From: Rutpela maculata
Lineage: Eukaryota; Arthropoda; Insecta; Coleoptera; Cerambycidae
Reading direction: 5' to 3'
Length of the DNA stretch: 64,000 nt
Assembly (NCBI GenBank): GCA_936432065.2
Contig: OW386287.2
Location: 496,001 to 560,000 of the forward strand
In this document: positions 1 to 11,397 of the stretch, one piece after another
Position numbering within the stretch: the stretch's first letter is position 1
How the letters are laid out: every line of letters starts with the position of its first letter
Translations under genes and position numbers: made by a program
The notes under the pieces: generated by a model
Databases searched by the model: none
Told to the model about the DNA's origin: nothing
The model's input: the letters and a program-made list of their open reading frames with translations, nothing else

Positions 1-334
1 AGGTGACAATTTTTTTTTTGGATTTTTATTTGCACTCCCTCCGCATGAGGCGAAAAAAATTTGTTTGGATTTTTAATAGCACCTGCCCCCCATGAGGCGA
101 TAAAATTTTTTTCAAATTTCTAATAGCATACCCCCCCCCCCATGAGGCGATAAAAAATGTTTTTCGGATTTCTGTTTGCCTTCCCCCCTCCCCATGAGGC
201 GATAAAAAGTAGCGATCGCGGAGTCCGAAGGGATATCCTTGTACTTTAGTATGAAGTACGTCCGTGATGACCTGAGGAAAGGGCGCCAAAAAGTATTCCC
301 GCCCGGGTGGAAAATTTACCTTGAGCCGCTCCTG
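1..334. mobile_element. hAT-like MITE, right-hand part only (cut by window edge)
   Basis: Positions 1-215 hold about four degenerate copies of a roughly 55-bp unit built from CCCCATGAGGCGATAAAAA and a TTTTCGGATTTCT-like tract. The right end reads GAGCCGCTCCTG (reverse CAGGAGCGGCTC), resembling the CAGTGGCGG tips of complete elements at 1805 and 2326. The left end is outside the window, so no target duplication can be tested. An open frame on the - strand here has no recognisable coding content. Confidence 0.45.
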
Positions 335-1796
335 CACCTAAACATTTTCGGACAGGCACCATCCCCATTTTTCACGATTAGGCAAAGTCAAATTTGATGT
401 CAGAGACTGCCCCCAAATGTGCCCACTTTGGAAGCTAGTCCGTAAAATGTGTTGCTCCAAAGCATCCTTTGAAGGAGGGATGTTACACGTTGTCCTGTTC
501 TTGAAAGTAAACAGTTTCTTCTGTTTTTCATGCCTGATTTACTTCAGTGCAGGCAGAAGTATTGCAGTACATTAAAACAACAAACCGTTGGAATGAGTTT
601 AAAATTTTATCAGGAATATTTTCTTGAGGTTTCGAAATTAACGTGAAAGCTTATGTTACTTCTGGATATATCGTCCGTGTCTTCCAAGCAGTCACTTTTC
701 CTTTTCCAGAAAAAAAGGAAACGGTATATCGCACCCTGTTAGGAAGTGGAAACCTCGTAATGCATCACACTTGCTTTCTTCTAGTTTTGTGCTATCTCAT
801 GCACCTGTACCTTTAATACTCTAAAATATTTATTAGCCCCAAACTGTATATTTATCTTTTTAGCTTTTCTTTATACAAACAGTAAAAAATGAAACCGCCA
901 GTACTACTAGTCAGTGTCGACAGTTCTAATGCAAATGTCCTTCCAACCTTGTTGAACAAAATCATTAATATGCAATATTAGTCTTGTATCTGCTTCTTCT
1001 TGGTTGCAGGATTTTAGAGCAGTATTGCAATAACTTTTTTTCGCAATTTCTTCGCTAACAGTTGACACAATTTTGACAGAATTAGTTATTAGATGTTATA
1101 TCATTTGCCAATAAATAAAATAATGCTGTTTTATTTTCACCATTTTTCAGAAATTCTGACCAATTCTTTGGTAGTATATTGTTACTATGGACTTGCCTTC
1201 TCATTCCGACTCCTCTAGTGTTCCTCTAGTATGACTTTTTAAACTGTCCTTTTTGTATACATCCCATACTTTGTCGACACGTTGAGCTTTTGATTTGACA
1301 GTATTATGTTAATTAGGTGCTTGAAAAACTTTTTCTGATTATTCTTCACATTTCGAAACTTCTTTAGGCAAAAGTAGATGGACTAAAGCGGAACCCTTGT
1401 AAATTACGCAGCCGTAGTTACTTTCCGGTGTAATATTTGCCTCATTTTCAGTTAATAATGATAAATATTTTTCTACCCAATTCGCTTACAGGACCAAATT
1501 TAAAATATTATGTCCCCTAGTCTTTTAATTTAGTCTGTAATTTAACTTTGATTGTTACTTTATGGTCAAAAGATAATTATTATGACAACTACAGAACGTT
1601 ACTTTGCGTATTTTGCAAAATATCAGAAGAAACTGACTGTGATATTTTACCCCGTAAAGTCTTAATTTTTAGTTTTAGAAAAAAACCTATATGAACTTTC
1701 TTATTCAAAATTTAATGAGGAACAATTTTTATTAATAACTTTTTTTCGTAAAATCAATAGTTTAGCTAGAAACGTCGATCTTTTGAATTTTCTAAA
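335..1796. other. AT-rich intergenic DNA, nothing recognised
   Basis: There is no open frame of note, no convincing repeat boundary and no RNA gene. The stretch is AT-rich with ordinary A and T runs. Confidence 0.5.
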
Positions 1797-1804
1797 ACAG
1801 CCGC

Positions 1805-1960
1805 CAGTTGCGGCTCGTCAGAGGAGGCAGGGGAGGCTGGGTCTCCTCTAGCAGCATATCCAGAGGTGGTGAGATAATGTACAAATTGTAATCATATTCT
1901 AAGTTAATTGTCTTTTAAATATCAAGCCCCCTTTGTACAAAATATCACGAGCCGCCACTG
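1805..1960. mobile_element. 156-bp hAT-type MITE with perfect 8-bp TSD
   Basis: The ends are CAGTTGCGGCTCGT and, on the other side, ACGAGCCGCCACTG (reverse CAGTGGCGGCTCGT), so the terminal inverted repeats match at 13 of 14 positions. The element is flanked by the identical octamer ACAGCCGC at 1797-1804 and 1961-1968, as expected of hAT insertion. There is no coding capacity. Confidence 0.85.
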
Positions 1961-2325
1961 ACAGCCGCCATTTTGAAACCGGAAGCCATTTTGATTTGGC
2001 GCTGCTCGGAAAAATAGTCGTTTTAATGACAGAAATCAGTGTGCCAAATTACAAAATTGTTTCACTAATATCCGTTTTCTAAGAGTTTTTATTGTGTTTT
2101 CCGCCATACTATATTTTTTTGCAATAATAATGCTCCAAAATTGATGTTGGCGTAAGAGTAACATGTTTTTGGTCACATGCATGGCACACTTATAAAATGT
2201 TGACGAATGATTAAATCAAATAGTATAAATATGAACTGGTTTTTCATTATTTCCAGGTAAATCTTGACCAAGTCCCAAGTCGATAGGCAGTCTGCTAGGT
2301 AAGATTTTTTAAATATACTCTTATA

Positions 2326-2637
2326 CAGTGGCGGTCTGGCTAGGTCGTCTAGTCGGCAAATGCCGACTGGGCCCTAGGGTCGCGTTTAATGAGAGGCCAT
2401 TTTGGGACGAAAAATTTGAAAATTTTTTTTGCGGAAACTTTATTTGGATTTCTCCCCCCGCTCATCAAAAAATTTTTAGGACGAAAAAAATTCTTTTCGG
2501 ATTTCTCCCCCCCCCCCCCTCGCTCATCAAAAAATTTTGGGATGACGTTTATATACATGCGAAGCAAAAATATTCAAATCGCTGACGAACTGAGTTTGAA
2601 TGTTTATTGTAAAATGCCGACACCCAGACCGCCACTG
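2326..2637. mobile_element. 312-bp hAT-type MITE with perfect 8-bp TSD and internal minisatellite
   Basis: The tips are CAGTGGCGGTCTGG and its exact reverse complement, flanked by CTCTTATA at 2318-2325 and 2638-2645. The interior (2390-2545) has two to three copies of a unit of about 55 bp of the type TCAAAAAATTTT..GGACGAAAA..TTTCGGATTTCTCCCCCC. The same unit occurs in the elements at 8714 and 24715. Open frames on both strands here are by-products of this repeat. Confidence 0.87.
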
Positions 2638-2808
2638 CTCTTATATGTTATAAGTTACTATACTCATCTTATTATATTCATGAAAGCGGTTTTTGAGACA
2701 TATTTGCGTGTCAATCCGTCCACGAACATCAAGTTAACGGTATAGTATAGTAGTATAGTAGAATATTATTATAATACCACAAGAAGTTATGATATTATCA
2801 GACACGTT

Positions 2809-3135
2809 TTCTTTTTTTTTTTTTTATAAAGAGAAGGGTAACCCCCTCATGGGCTTCCGATGAAGCGTCAGACTTTTACTGACCAAAGTCCCCTCCTCCC
2901 AGGCTTGCTTGTATACTACTCTGGGGGCACTGCAGTCTCCTGGGCTTATTGTGCTCACCCTGTATGGCCCTAGCAACTGTTGTTACGCTGCGCGGTGCCC
3001 CTTAGATGGTCCGATCGAGGGCGAGCGATCACCCATCCAAGTCCTCACCGCGCGCTACGTTGCTGCACTCGGTGATCTCATCTCCCGTCCCCATACCCAC
3101 CTAACGTCTCACCTTTCAGACACATGGAAACATTA
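2809..3135 (-). mobile_element. 5S-rRNA-derived SINE-like element (SINE3 type)
   Basis: Read on the - strand, 3077-3025 contains GATCACCGAGTGCAGCAACG, then GCGCGGTGAGGACTTGGATG and GGTGATCG. This tracks the internal part of 5S rRNA, including its box C (GGATGGGTGACCG type) promoter element. Downstream on that strand there is a GC-rich body and then an A-rich tail at 2826-2809. This layout fits a 5S-headed SINE rather than a functional 5S gene, because the 5S-like part is partial and diverged. The exact 5' end and target duplication were not resolved. Confidence 0.55.
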
Positions 3136-5109
3136 AATTTTCTTATTCACGATGACTTGACAGACGTTTCGTGCTTCATGAATTATTTTAGTCGACCGCT
3201 CTTTGCTGTACGGTACGTCTGACAGTATCACGCCATCTGTCGCGGTTGCCTGTTAGGAGCACGGTCCCGTCAAGCTCTTTCTCATCACCTCGTTTTGCCT
3301 TCTGGCTCTCCCTGAACTATTAACCGTTGTATATTGTCCTCTCTCCGGTTGATGTGACCAAAGAAAATTAAAGAATTCAGGAGAATACGATGCTGGATAG
3401 TCTCTTCGGGGGATTGGATTTTTTATTATTAATCTCTAGGAATCGCCGCGCGTCGTTCAGAGATGGTAATAATTTGTGATAAACACGTTCAATACTAATG
3501 AAGCAGGCTCTAAATATTTCAGTTTGTTTTTAGATGCCAAAAATTGACCCACCTCCCATTTTCGTATCGTATAAATAGGCCTAGACGTAGGTAAAAAAAA
3601 AAAAATTACAATAAATGTCAGAGAACAAGGACACTCTCTGCAAATCTCTTGGGAATGTATCAATGTATGCGGAAGCAATGAGTATTACAGGATATCGATG
3701 ATCCGTGCCACAGACTTATAAATAGAAATCGGAAGTGTGCTTTAATTGACCTGGAAACTGTATTACACATTTTTACACATTGTTACATCGTGTGTGGGAA
3801 ATGAGTGGCGACGTTTTTTTCAAGCTGGTATAAATTAGATGTTTATAATACAAGCATCTAATCAAATACTCGATACACAGACGCCCATCTTCGATTCAAC
3901 CTAAGAGTTCTGTTTGTTACACCAACGGTGTATTTATTTAGAAAATTATTTTTATTATCAAACTGTCACAAACTGTCAGATTTACAATCACGATCGCATA
4001 ACAAAAGTCAAATAAGTATCTAGCGCGTCCGCTTCCATGGCTACGAAGCAAAAGTCGTTTATAGAACACATCGCCGTCAATTAATTAATAAGGAAGTATG
4101 TTTCCCAAATAAAAAATCTCGGCTAAAGTATTATAGTCCCGTTCAATTGGGTCAAACAATTGACCAAGATATGTATTTTTTTTAGTTTGTTATTTCACCC
4201 CTTTATAAAAGTCAACTTTTTCGTGGTTAAATCAAAAACTAAGAAATTGCATAAAAAATGTTCCTACAGAGTTGAAAGGTAATTCAGTTCCCAACATTTG
4301 GTTCTTTGGTCAATCATCTGCGATAAAAATTGGCCTAGTAAGACTATTTGTTAAAACAGTACGTTATTATAAAAATTAAAAAGTAAACTTATTCCTTCAC
4401 ATTACCTCCTGACTAAAAACTTTTTTTGTAGCTTTCGAAATAAAGAAATCAACGAAGATTAAAATGAAAATAAATGTAGAATTTCATTTATACTTATTTT
4501 TTAAGCACTTTTCTACAAGTTATATTTTTATAATAGTAATTTTTTAAATTTAAAATACACATTCACATTTATTAATAAATTCTCACATTAAAATAGTTTA
4601 ACTTTATTAATTAATCAAATTTCGCACAAGTCTTGTCCTTGTTGAGACTAAATTCCATTAACTATAAATTTAAAATTATCGATATACTTGTCTTTATTGA
4701 TTATTGAAAAACAGACTCACTGATTCTAACAGTTTTTCAAAATAAATTTTGCTTTTGAAACCATTTCGATTCGTTAAAAATACAAAAATAGACTTTAGCT
4801 ATACTGTAAAAAACAAAAAATATATATATCAAACACACTTTTTTTCCATGAAAATAATACTTTAGGTATTGGTGAAGTGTCTCGAGTGTCCATTACTTTT
4901 TCATAGTATCATGGTATAGAGAGTGGAATGGAGTTATGAGAATCCCCGCCACCTTCGCCAATAGGGAACTTGCCTAAAAAATAAAATTAATTTATAATAT
5001 TCAAAATCGTAAACTAACGTCATTAAACCTCATAGACACAAAAAAAAATGTTAAAAAATCTCTTCCAGAAATATAAGCGATTAAAATCTGCCCGATTTTA
5101 CCCACTCCT
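3136..5109. other. AT-rich intergenic DNA, no recognised gene or repeat boundary
   Basis: This is mostly AT-rich sequence with poly-A and poly-T runs. The short open frame on the - strand at 3457-3678 has no family resemblance that I recognise. Confidence 0.45.
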
Positions 5110-5242
5110 GAAACGTGACGTCAGATGGAGAAGGTCGGATGACGGCGTCAAGCGTCACCGATTCTGCTTTGGCATGCGCATGCGCATTTGTCAGAAACAA
5201 CTAGCAGTGAACACAACCTAACCTAAAATTTAAACGTATTCG

Positions 5243-5470
5243 TTGGAAAAACATCTTCAACATTCTGAAATGTCACAAAATGCTACTTTCGATTCGTTCA
5301 TACCGAGCCGAATTTTCGAATTTCGCCGTGCAATTTACGATCAGGTTTATCTGGAAGACTTCCTCTTTACGTCGCGACGTCGTATGGCCGTCTCAATGGT
5401 GTTTTTCGAAAAATATGAACGTGTCAAGATTGCATGTTTCTGCAATTTGTTCGGCTCCGAAATATAAGCT
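5243..5470 (+). repeat. Dispersed repeat copy 1 with a shared short open frame
   Basis: The open frame from 5270 reads MSQNATFDSF and contains RAIYDQVYLEDFLFTSR and MVFFEKYER. A second copy at 30690-30905 on the - strand keeps the same frame with scattered changes. No protein family is recognised. The shared frame may simply reflect recent common descent of a transposon fragment. Confidence 0.55.
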
Positions 5471-6285
5471 GTTTTTTACTATTTTTCGCAAATATCTCCG
5501 AAACCGTGGGAGTTAGCTCGAAATAAAAAATAAGGTCAAATGAGCATTTTCCACTACGAATCTTCTGCTGTCATCAGAATTTTGATTATTTTTTTCGTTT
5601 CGGAGATAACTACTGAAATATCGGCCATGTACGGCAAAAAATCGCAAATTTTGAGCTTCTACAGTTGGCAACTTTTTAATCTTGGCTCCTACGCCAAAAG
5701 ACTACTCTAGCTAATTTAAATAGAATTCAATTTGCTAAAACTGTTTTTTTTATTTTTTGAATTCCGACGAGAATGAAGGAATTAGAGGGGCGGGATTTAG
5801 GACTTTTTTTTTCGGTAAAATTTTTCCATTTTGTCACCGTAATTAATCGGTAATTAACTGAAATCGATCTCATATACGATGTTCACTTAATATCATGTAC
5901 TACTTTGACGCTTCGTTAATCTCGGCCCTTCGAAACAAAGGTTTCTGAAAAAAATTATTTTTTTAAGATTTAGTACACTCTATAGGAAAACCTGTAATTT
6001 CCTAAATTTCCTCGAATATCTCGATAATTATCGTTTTTTTCGAAAAATTTGTAGATAGCTTATGTAAAGAGAATTGATTGCGCTTTCCGACACTTTTTTT
6101 TATTTTTTCTCTAACATAAAAAACAAAAGACTTATGACCGAATGGGTCGAGTGCGCGTGACGTCACAGGTCCCAGACCTTAGGAAAAACAAACCGCTGTC
6201 ATTAGCTGTCAAATGGCGACTGACTGAACCTCAGAATTAAATTTTTCGTAATCCTAGAGTTTTTATCGATATTATATCATACAAA

Positions 6286-6357
6286 ATGGCTAGTTTTTAT
6301 TGTATTATTAATTGTGGAAGTGTGGCAATCCGAGACAACATCAGTTTTTTGAAATAA
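6286..6357 (+). pseudogene. Possible THAP-like N-terminal remnant
   Basis: A 23-codon frame starts MASFYCIINCG and ends ISFLK before a stop. The Cys-x3-Cys near the start and the ISF motif resemble the first strand of THAP zinc fingers found in P-element-type transposases. It lies between inverted GACGTC arms. The match is short, and no later THAP ligands were found. Confidence 0.25.
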
Positions 6358-7835
6358 CGTCGATCTACAGCCAGAAGAGGTTAGGTTAAACAATTCCAGG
6401 CAATTAAAAAAAATGCTTTAAGTTGTTGCATGTTAATGCAAGAATGATTGTGAGAGTAATAACTGCTGCTCAAACAAGCAATAAACAATCCATGGTAAAG
6501 AAAATTAACGTTTTATATTGGTTTGTCTCTATTTCTAATAACTATTTCTTTTTAAATTTTAGCTGAGCGAAGCATGAACTGCACGGAGGGAGAGTATATT
6601 TAAGAGAATACAAGTCATAATTAACAATTTGCCTACATAAAATAGTAAAATACATGTTAGACATTTTATATAATATATTATAATAAAAAATTGACAAAAA
6701 TTACAATGGTTTGCGTAGTCCAATCTATAGGTATATAAGGTATAGACAAGGGGTTAACCGCTGGCGCTGGAAGAAATTGTGTACATCTTATTACATACTT
6801 CAAATAGTTTACAGTAGGTACGTCAGTCTTTCATTGTTTATTTTATAGTGTCTTTTTCACAAAATTTACAGCGGCTAATCTCCAACCATAGCCATGTTCA
6901 TTGCTAAAAAACTAAAAGGAAATATTTCCTGTTAAGTGGTGAACATGTTTTGTCTAGACTGGCAACACAATCCCAGTGAGCATTAAGGAACCATCTGAAT
7001 CTGCAATAGTCCAAGGAGTCAATGGCTTTTATTCATGATGCTAAGAGTTCATATCCTGAAAAATTAATTTCTGCATTAGTAATTATTTATAAAACAACAT
7101 TTAATTAGACAAGCATATAAGAAAAAAATGGTTGATAACTAATTCTTACCGTTGTAACAAGCTTTTATCCTGCAAATTTCTTGCAGAGTACGTCTTTCAC
7201 CTAACCACAAACAGCTTCAAGACTTTTCAATGCCTTGCATTCGTCCTTCTGTCTACGTAATTCTTTCAAAAATCAAGTAATTCGCAACATCCTTATGTGT
7301 AACATTTGGAAATACATCAATATTTGTAGTAAACTATTTTTTTCTCAAAATATAAGGATTTAATTCGACGGCAGCCGTATACCTAACCTCTACATCAGGA
7401 GATAATTCTGCAAAATACGAACTAACCGTCATCCTGACGAACAAAATTGTTTATATAACAGTATTAAGAATAGTTGTAGATGTTAAATAATCCAACAACA
7501 AGTTTTTAAATGGCACAAATACTGTAAAATTCACTTTAAAGAAACACGTTTAACCGGCGGATTTCTCAGTGACAGCTGTTTGTTTTTCCTAAGGTCTCAA
7601 AATCTGTGACGTCGGCGCACGCGACCCTGCGCACGTCTTAAAGCCAACCGCCGCCCAGTCTATTAATTAGGGCGAAGACGTACCGCTTGGCTAAAGTTCG
7701 CCATCTGTGGGACACCAAGTGAGACTAGCCCTCTCGATCTGACGTCACAGTGCTTTTCGTGAGGAGTGGCGAGAATCTCAACTTTAATTATTTATTGCAA
7801 AGTAAGTACTTCGATTTAAGAGCTGATATTCGGTG

Positions 7836-8687
7836 TAGGGATTGCAATACCGGTTAACCGGTTAACCGGTTATCAGGACAAAAAACACATGATGATAATT
7901 ACCGGTTATTTTAATTTTTTACCGGTAATTTCGGTAAATTCTGAACTTACGATATGTCACGTATTCAACGTTTCTATTTATGTCAGTGACTAGTATTCAC
8001 TAAATACAGAGTGACTGTCCCAACACTGAGCACTTTTAACAATAAATAAATAATATTATAAAAAGTAAAATCCAAATACCAAGCCCCAAGAAATACAAGA
8101 GAGACATTGACAATATCTTGCGACAGAAAATTGAATATTTTACTTCCGCAAATATCCGTGGAATACATTTAGAAGTAGGTTATTACCAATTCTTATTAAC
8201 TTATCGACCCACCAATATCAATTGAAGAAGGGCATCTTCAGCTGGTAGTATTCTATGCACAAATATCAGACGACTAACAGATACAGCTTTGAAAAACTAA
8301 CTCTTTTAATGGACTGTTTTTAAAAAATATTGTATTTTTAGATTAGGTATTCAGTAAATGCCCTATTTTAGTTTATGTTTATAATTTTTGTTATTTAAGT
8401 TGATATTTTTGTTATTTACAGAATAATTATCTATTTAAATTTATTTCATTTATATTTTTTCCTTTTGATAAAAAAACCTTTTGTTTGTTCATTATAATGA
8501 ATATATGTATATAAAAATGTTTTTTGTTAAATTTGGATAATTTTGTACATGGAAAAAGACAATTGCAATTTTCGCCACCCTAATCATTCATTCTAAAAAT
8601 TACCGGTAAATACCGGTTAACCGGTTATTTACATTTTTATTTACCGATTTACCGGTTATTAAAACTTCCGGTAAATTGCAATCCCTA
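7836..8687. mobile_element. 852-bp non-autonomous hAT element with perfect 8-bp TSD
   Basis: The ends are TAGGGATTGCAATACCGG and its inverted counterpart CCGGTAAATTGCAATCCCTA, with 13 terminal bases identical. Target octamer ATTCGGTG flanks both sides (7828-7835 and 8688-8695). Sub-terminal regions are made of repeated ACCGGTTA motifs on both ends. The interior is AT-rich and codes for nothing recognisable as a transposase. Confidence 0.9.
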
Positions 8688-8713
8688 ATTCGGTGTGGCG
8701 TGTTTTTATACAT

Positions 8714-9078
8714 CAAGGGCGGATCTGGACCTTGAGCTTGGGGGATAACACAGCCGCGTGCTGAAAATAACAAAAATGTTTTTCCTCGAAAATTGAAATT
8801 GATGAGCGGGGGGGGGGGGGGGGGTAGAAATTCGAACAATTTTTTTGAAGAGCGGGAGTGGGGAGAAATCCGAAAAAAAAAATTTCCGTTCCAAAATTTT
8901 TTTGATAAACTGAGGGGGAGAAATTCTCAGTTACACCTCTGTAAATACAATATATATTCAAAAATATAAAATAAAATAATAAAAATTATAAAATTTTAAA
9001 ACGAAAGATGGTTGTTTACAGAATCTTGGGGGGGGGGGGGGTAATTACCACGTTACCCCCCCCATAAATCCGCGCTTG
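8714..9078. mobile_element. 365-bp hAT-type MITE with perfect 8-bp TSD
   Basis: The tips are CAAGGGCGGATCTGG and, inverted, CAAGCGCGGATTTATGG, flanked by TTATACAT at 8706-8713 and 9079-9086. It contains long G and C runs (near 8810 and 9030) and the same roughly 55-bp minisatellite as the elements at 2326 and 24715, here inverted. It is inserted only 26 bp from the hAT element ending at 8687. A sister copy lies at 24715-25040. Confidence 0.88.
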
Positions 9079-9127
9079 TTATACATAAACACACACTTTA
9101 ATGAAATAAAAAAATATAAAAAGTAAC

Positions 9128-10610
9128 CCAGTCACTTTATACATAAAAAAGGCCAAACCTCTAAAAAAAATTCAACCTAAGATTTTCCAGTGGGATTCTC
9201 TTTATTTTGGCGTCACAAATAATTTCTCAAAAGTCCATAAAGCCACGGCTACAATAGTTACAGCAGGTCAAATGTCAAGAAAATCGATTTTTCTCAAATA
9301 TCTCGTAAATTATTGGTTTTATGTTAATTTTGGCTATTATAGGATTTGTTTGTGAGATAAATATGCATAAAAAAGGTTCTATACAAAATTTACGTAGAAT
9401 AAATAGTTTTCGGGGTATTGGTCTGAGAAACTTCGGAGCAAAGTGCATACGCCACCATTATATACGTAGTGTTGTATATAGATAACAAGCGTATGAATAC
9501 ATCGTTTATGCACATATACCTGCATAATTTCTGTCTGAGATGTCCTTGAAATGGACACTTCTTCATAATAATAATAGTAGGGGCTTTTAGTAGTAGCTTT
9601 CTAATATTCCATTGCTTTATTTCGAAAAGGAAAAATAAATGCATTTAAAACATTACAAAAAAGACTAGATTTACAGGAAGCATTGGCGGCATTCAAAATA
9701 GAAAACTGTTCGAAAAATTTGTTAATAATTAAGCCTGTGCAATTGTCGTCACTTCCACTCACAGCAGCAGCTACTCAACAACATCTATTCAGGGTATATT
9801 ACTAGCTTCAAACTTGGCTGGGAAAAGATTTAGACCCTCGGCAATGGGGTTGGACTTTAAACAATAATTTATTAGAGCCAACAACTACTCTGATTCCTCC
9901 TGCACCAGATGAACTTCTCAATTCTATTTTCTGCAATTGCACAAAAGGTTGTGGCACCAATTGTGGATGCAGAAAAATAGGATTGCCATGTTCCGTAGTG
10001 TGTGGCTCTTGTCGGGGCCAGTCGTGTCTCAACACGATGTTCGAGGATACAACCGTTGAGTTCAACGATGATAAAGACGAACTCATTTCGTTATTTTCTG
10101 CTGAGATGGTTGTTGACGAAGACGAACATATTGAAGAAGTGGAAATAGAAGGGATAGACGGAGACGGCGAAGAAGAAGTCAGCAAAGACGAACCATAATC
10201 AACAAAATTATAATATAACTTGTAACCCATGGATTAGGCCTATGGTGGTACCATGTAAAAAAACGCGCCTTGTATTCTACCTCAAAGGAAACGAATGCAG
10301 CACAATGTCCCAGTTTTCTCAATAATCTCAAAAACTATTGGTTCTACGTAAATTTTGTATAGGACCTTTTTTTATGCAGATTTACCTCACGAACAAATTT
10401 TATAATAACCAAAATTAACGTAACACTGATGATTTATGAGATATTTGAGAAAAACCGATTTTCTTGACATTTGACCTGCTGTAACTATTGTAGCCATCCA
10501 GTTGGCTTTACGGACTTTTTAAGAAATTATTTGTGACGCCAAAGTAAAGAGAATCCCGTTGGAAAATCTTAGGTTGTATTTTTTTAGAGGTTCATGTATA
10601 AAGTGACTGG
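9128..10610 (+). mobile_element. 1.48-kb element with long (about 290-bp) TIRs and a captured or resident coding remnant
   Basis: The left arm 9128-9415 and right arm 10320-10610 are inverted copies beginning CCAGTCACTTTATACAT. The arms also share, in inverted form, CGATTTTTCTCAAATATCTC and the tract around the TTTACGTAGAA motif. The central 0.9 kb carries a degraded protein-coding stretch, annotated separately. The target duplication is unclear, so the superfamily is not assigned. Confidence 0.65.
9605..10198 (+). pseudogene. C-terminal remnant of a transposon-associated CXC-like cysteine-rich protein
   Basis: One reading frame runs from 9605 to a TAA at 10198, with a single internal TAG at 9803-9805. 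It encodes SIALFRKGKINAFKTLQKR, then QHLFRVYY*, WLGKDLDPRQWGW, a proline-rich PPAPDELLNSIFCNC, a cysteine cluster (9940-10040) and an acidic tail. The cysteines are spaced C-x-C-x3-C-x3-C-x-C-x5-C-x3-C-x2-C-x4-C, like a tesmin/TSO1 CXC motif. From memory, many arthropod genomes encode large uncharacterised repeat proteins ending QxWLG..DPxxWGW..PAP..LL..xxCNC..GC. This looks like the last part of one. The stop codon and missing N-terminal part suggest a dead copy. Function is unknown. The Ser-rich open frame on the opposite strand is a shadow. Confidence 0.6.
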
Positions 10611-10806
10611 CCTAAGGGGTAAATTCTTTGGACCAAAATATAAGGATATAACCACCAAACATGTTTTAGTAAATTGTTTCTGTGGAAAAAGATTAGGGTG
10701 TAAAAGTTGTAATTTTTTTCCTTTTTTTTGCAATATCTCAATTACCTCTTGACCGATCTTTTTCCAATTTGGTAAGGAAACATTTTTTAAGCTTAGAAAC
10801 AATAAT

Positions 10807-10942
10807 GGTATATTATATTACTAGGAATAGAACGCACTCTTTTTTTGTGTTGAGCCGAGGATTTGCAGCTGAGGCGAAGCCGAAGCTGCAAACTGGGCGA
10901 AATACAAAAAAAGGCGTTCTACTCCGTGTAATATATACTATT
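10807..10942. repeat. Hairpin element 1 of a snapback family
   Basis: The arms GGTATATTATATTACTAGGA..TAGAACGC and GCGTTCTACTCCGTGTAATATATAC are inverted. The centre is GAGGCGAAGCCGAAGC. Hairpins at 11267 and 21531 share the TAGTATAT-type arm tips and a CGAGCCG/CGGCTCG-type centre. Confidence 0.55.
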
Positions 10943-11039
10943 TTTTCTTCAAGCGTATTAAAACGCAAAAATTTATTTATTTATCATAATCACAATTATT
11001 CAAACTACAGTCTTATATGTCGAAACAATATATGACAGG

Positions 11040-11215
11040 TGGCTAGTGGATAGCGCGCCACCGGTGGCTTTCGGTATTAACATTATGTTACTAATAAAAC
11101 AATACCCACTACGGTGGCGCTTTCGGAACTAGCATTATGTTACTAGTAAAACAATGTCCACTACGGTGGCGTTCGGTACTAACATTTTGTTACTAGTAAA
11201 ACAATGTACTACTTC
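11040..11215. repeat. Minisatellite, three copies of a unit of about 57 bp
   Basis: The unit contains CACTACGGTGGCG, TTTCGGTA and AACATTATGTTACTAGTAAA, repeated three times with minor changes. It sits between inverted copies (10930-10965 and 11243-11282) of the tract containing TTCTTCAAGCGTATTAA, so it may be the loop cargo of a foldback element. Confidence 0.7.
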
Positions 11216-11266
11216 TACTTCTGATTTGGTGGCATAATTTAAACATTTTAATACGCTTGAAGAAAA

Positions 11267-11397
11267 ATAGTATATTATTCAACGAGCATATAATGATGGC
11301 TATTATTCACGAGGGTGAAGTTTAAGACACGAGCCGTAGGCGAGTGTCTTAAATCACCAGAGTGAATAGTAGCTATTATATGCGAGTAGAATACTAT
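11267..11397. repeat. Hairpin element 2 of the snapback family
   Basis: The arms ATAGTATATTATTCAACGAG and the inverted CGAGTAGAATACTAT enclose a second inner stem centred on GACACGAGCCGTAGGCGAGT. It is directly followed by the inverted pair of 11397-12260. Confidence 0.6.

Larger units (their letters stand above)
5110..7770. mobile_element. Probable composite TIR element around inverted GACGTC-containing arms
   Basis: Two nested inverted pairs are visible. The outer pair is CCCACTCCTGAAACGTGACG near 5100 against the reverse complement of a block near 7730-7770 (GTGACGTCAGAT..GAGAGGG). The inner pair joins 6151-6205 to 7570-7640 and contains GACCTTAGGAAAAACAAAC on one side and the inverted copy on the other. 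The block 5243-5470 is also repeated, inverted, at 30690-30905. Ends and target duplication are not resolved. It may be more than one element. Confidence 0.4.

Noticed and set aside
26..337. 103-codon open frame on the - strand at the window start
   Set aside because: It runs through a minisatellite and MITE end; the translated sequence has no recognisable domain.
9808..10230. 140-codon Ser-rich open frame on the - strand
   Set aside because: It is antisense to the CXC-like coding remnant; its serine runs come from the GAA/GAC-rich acidic tail on the other strand.
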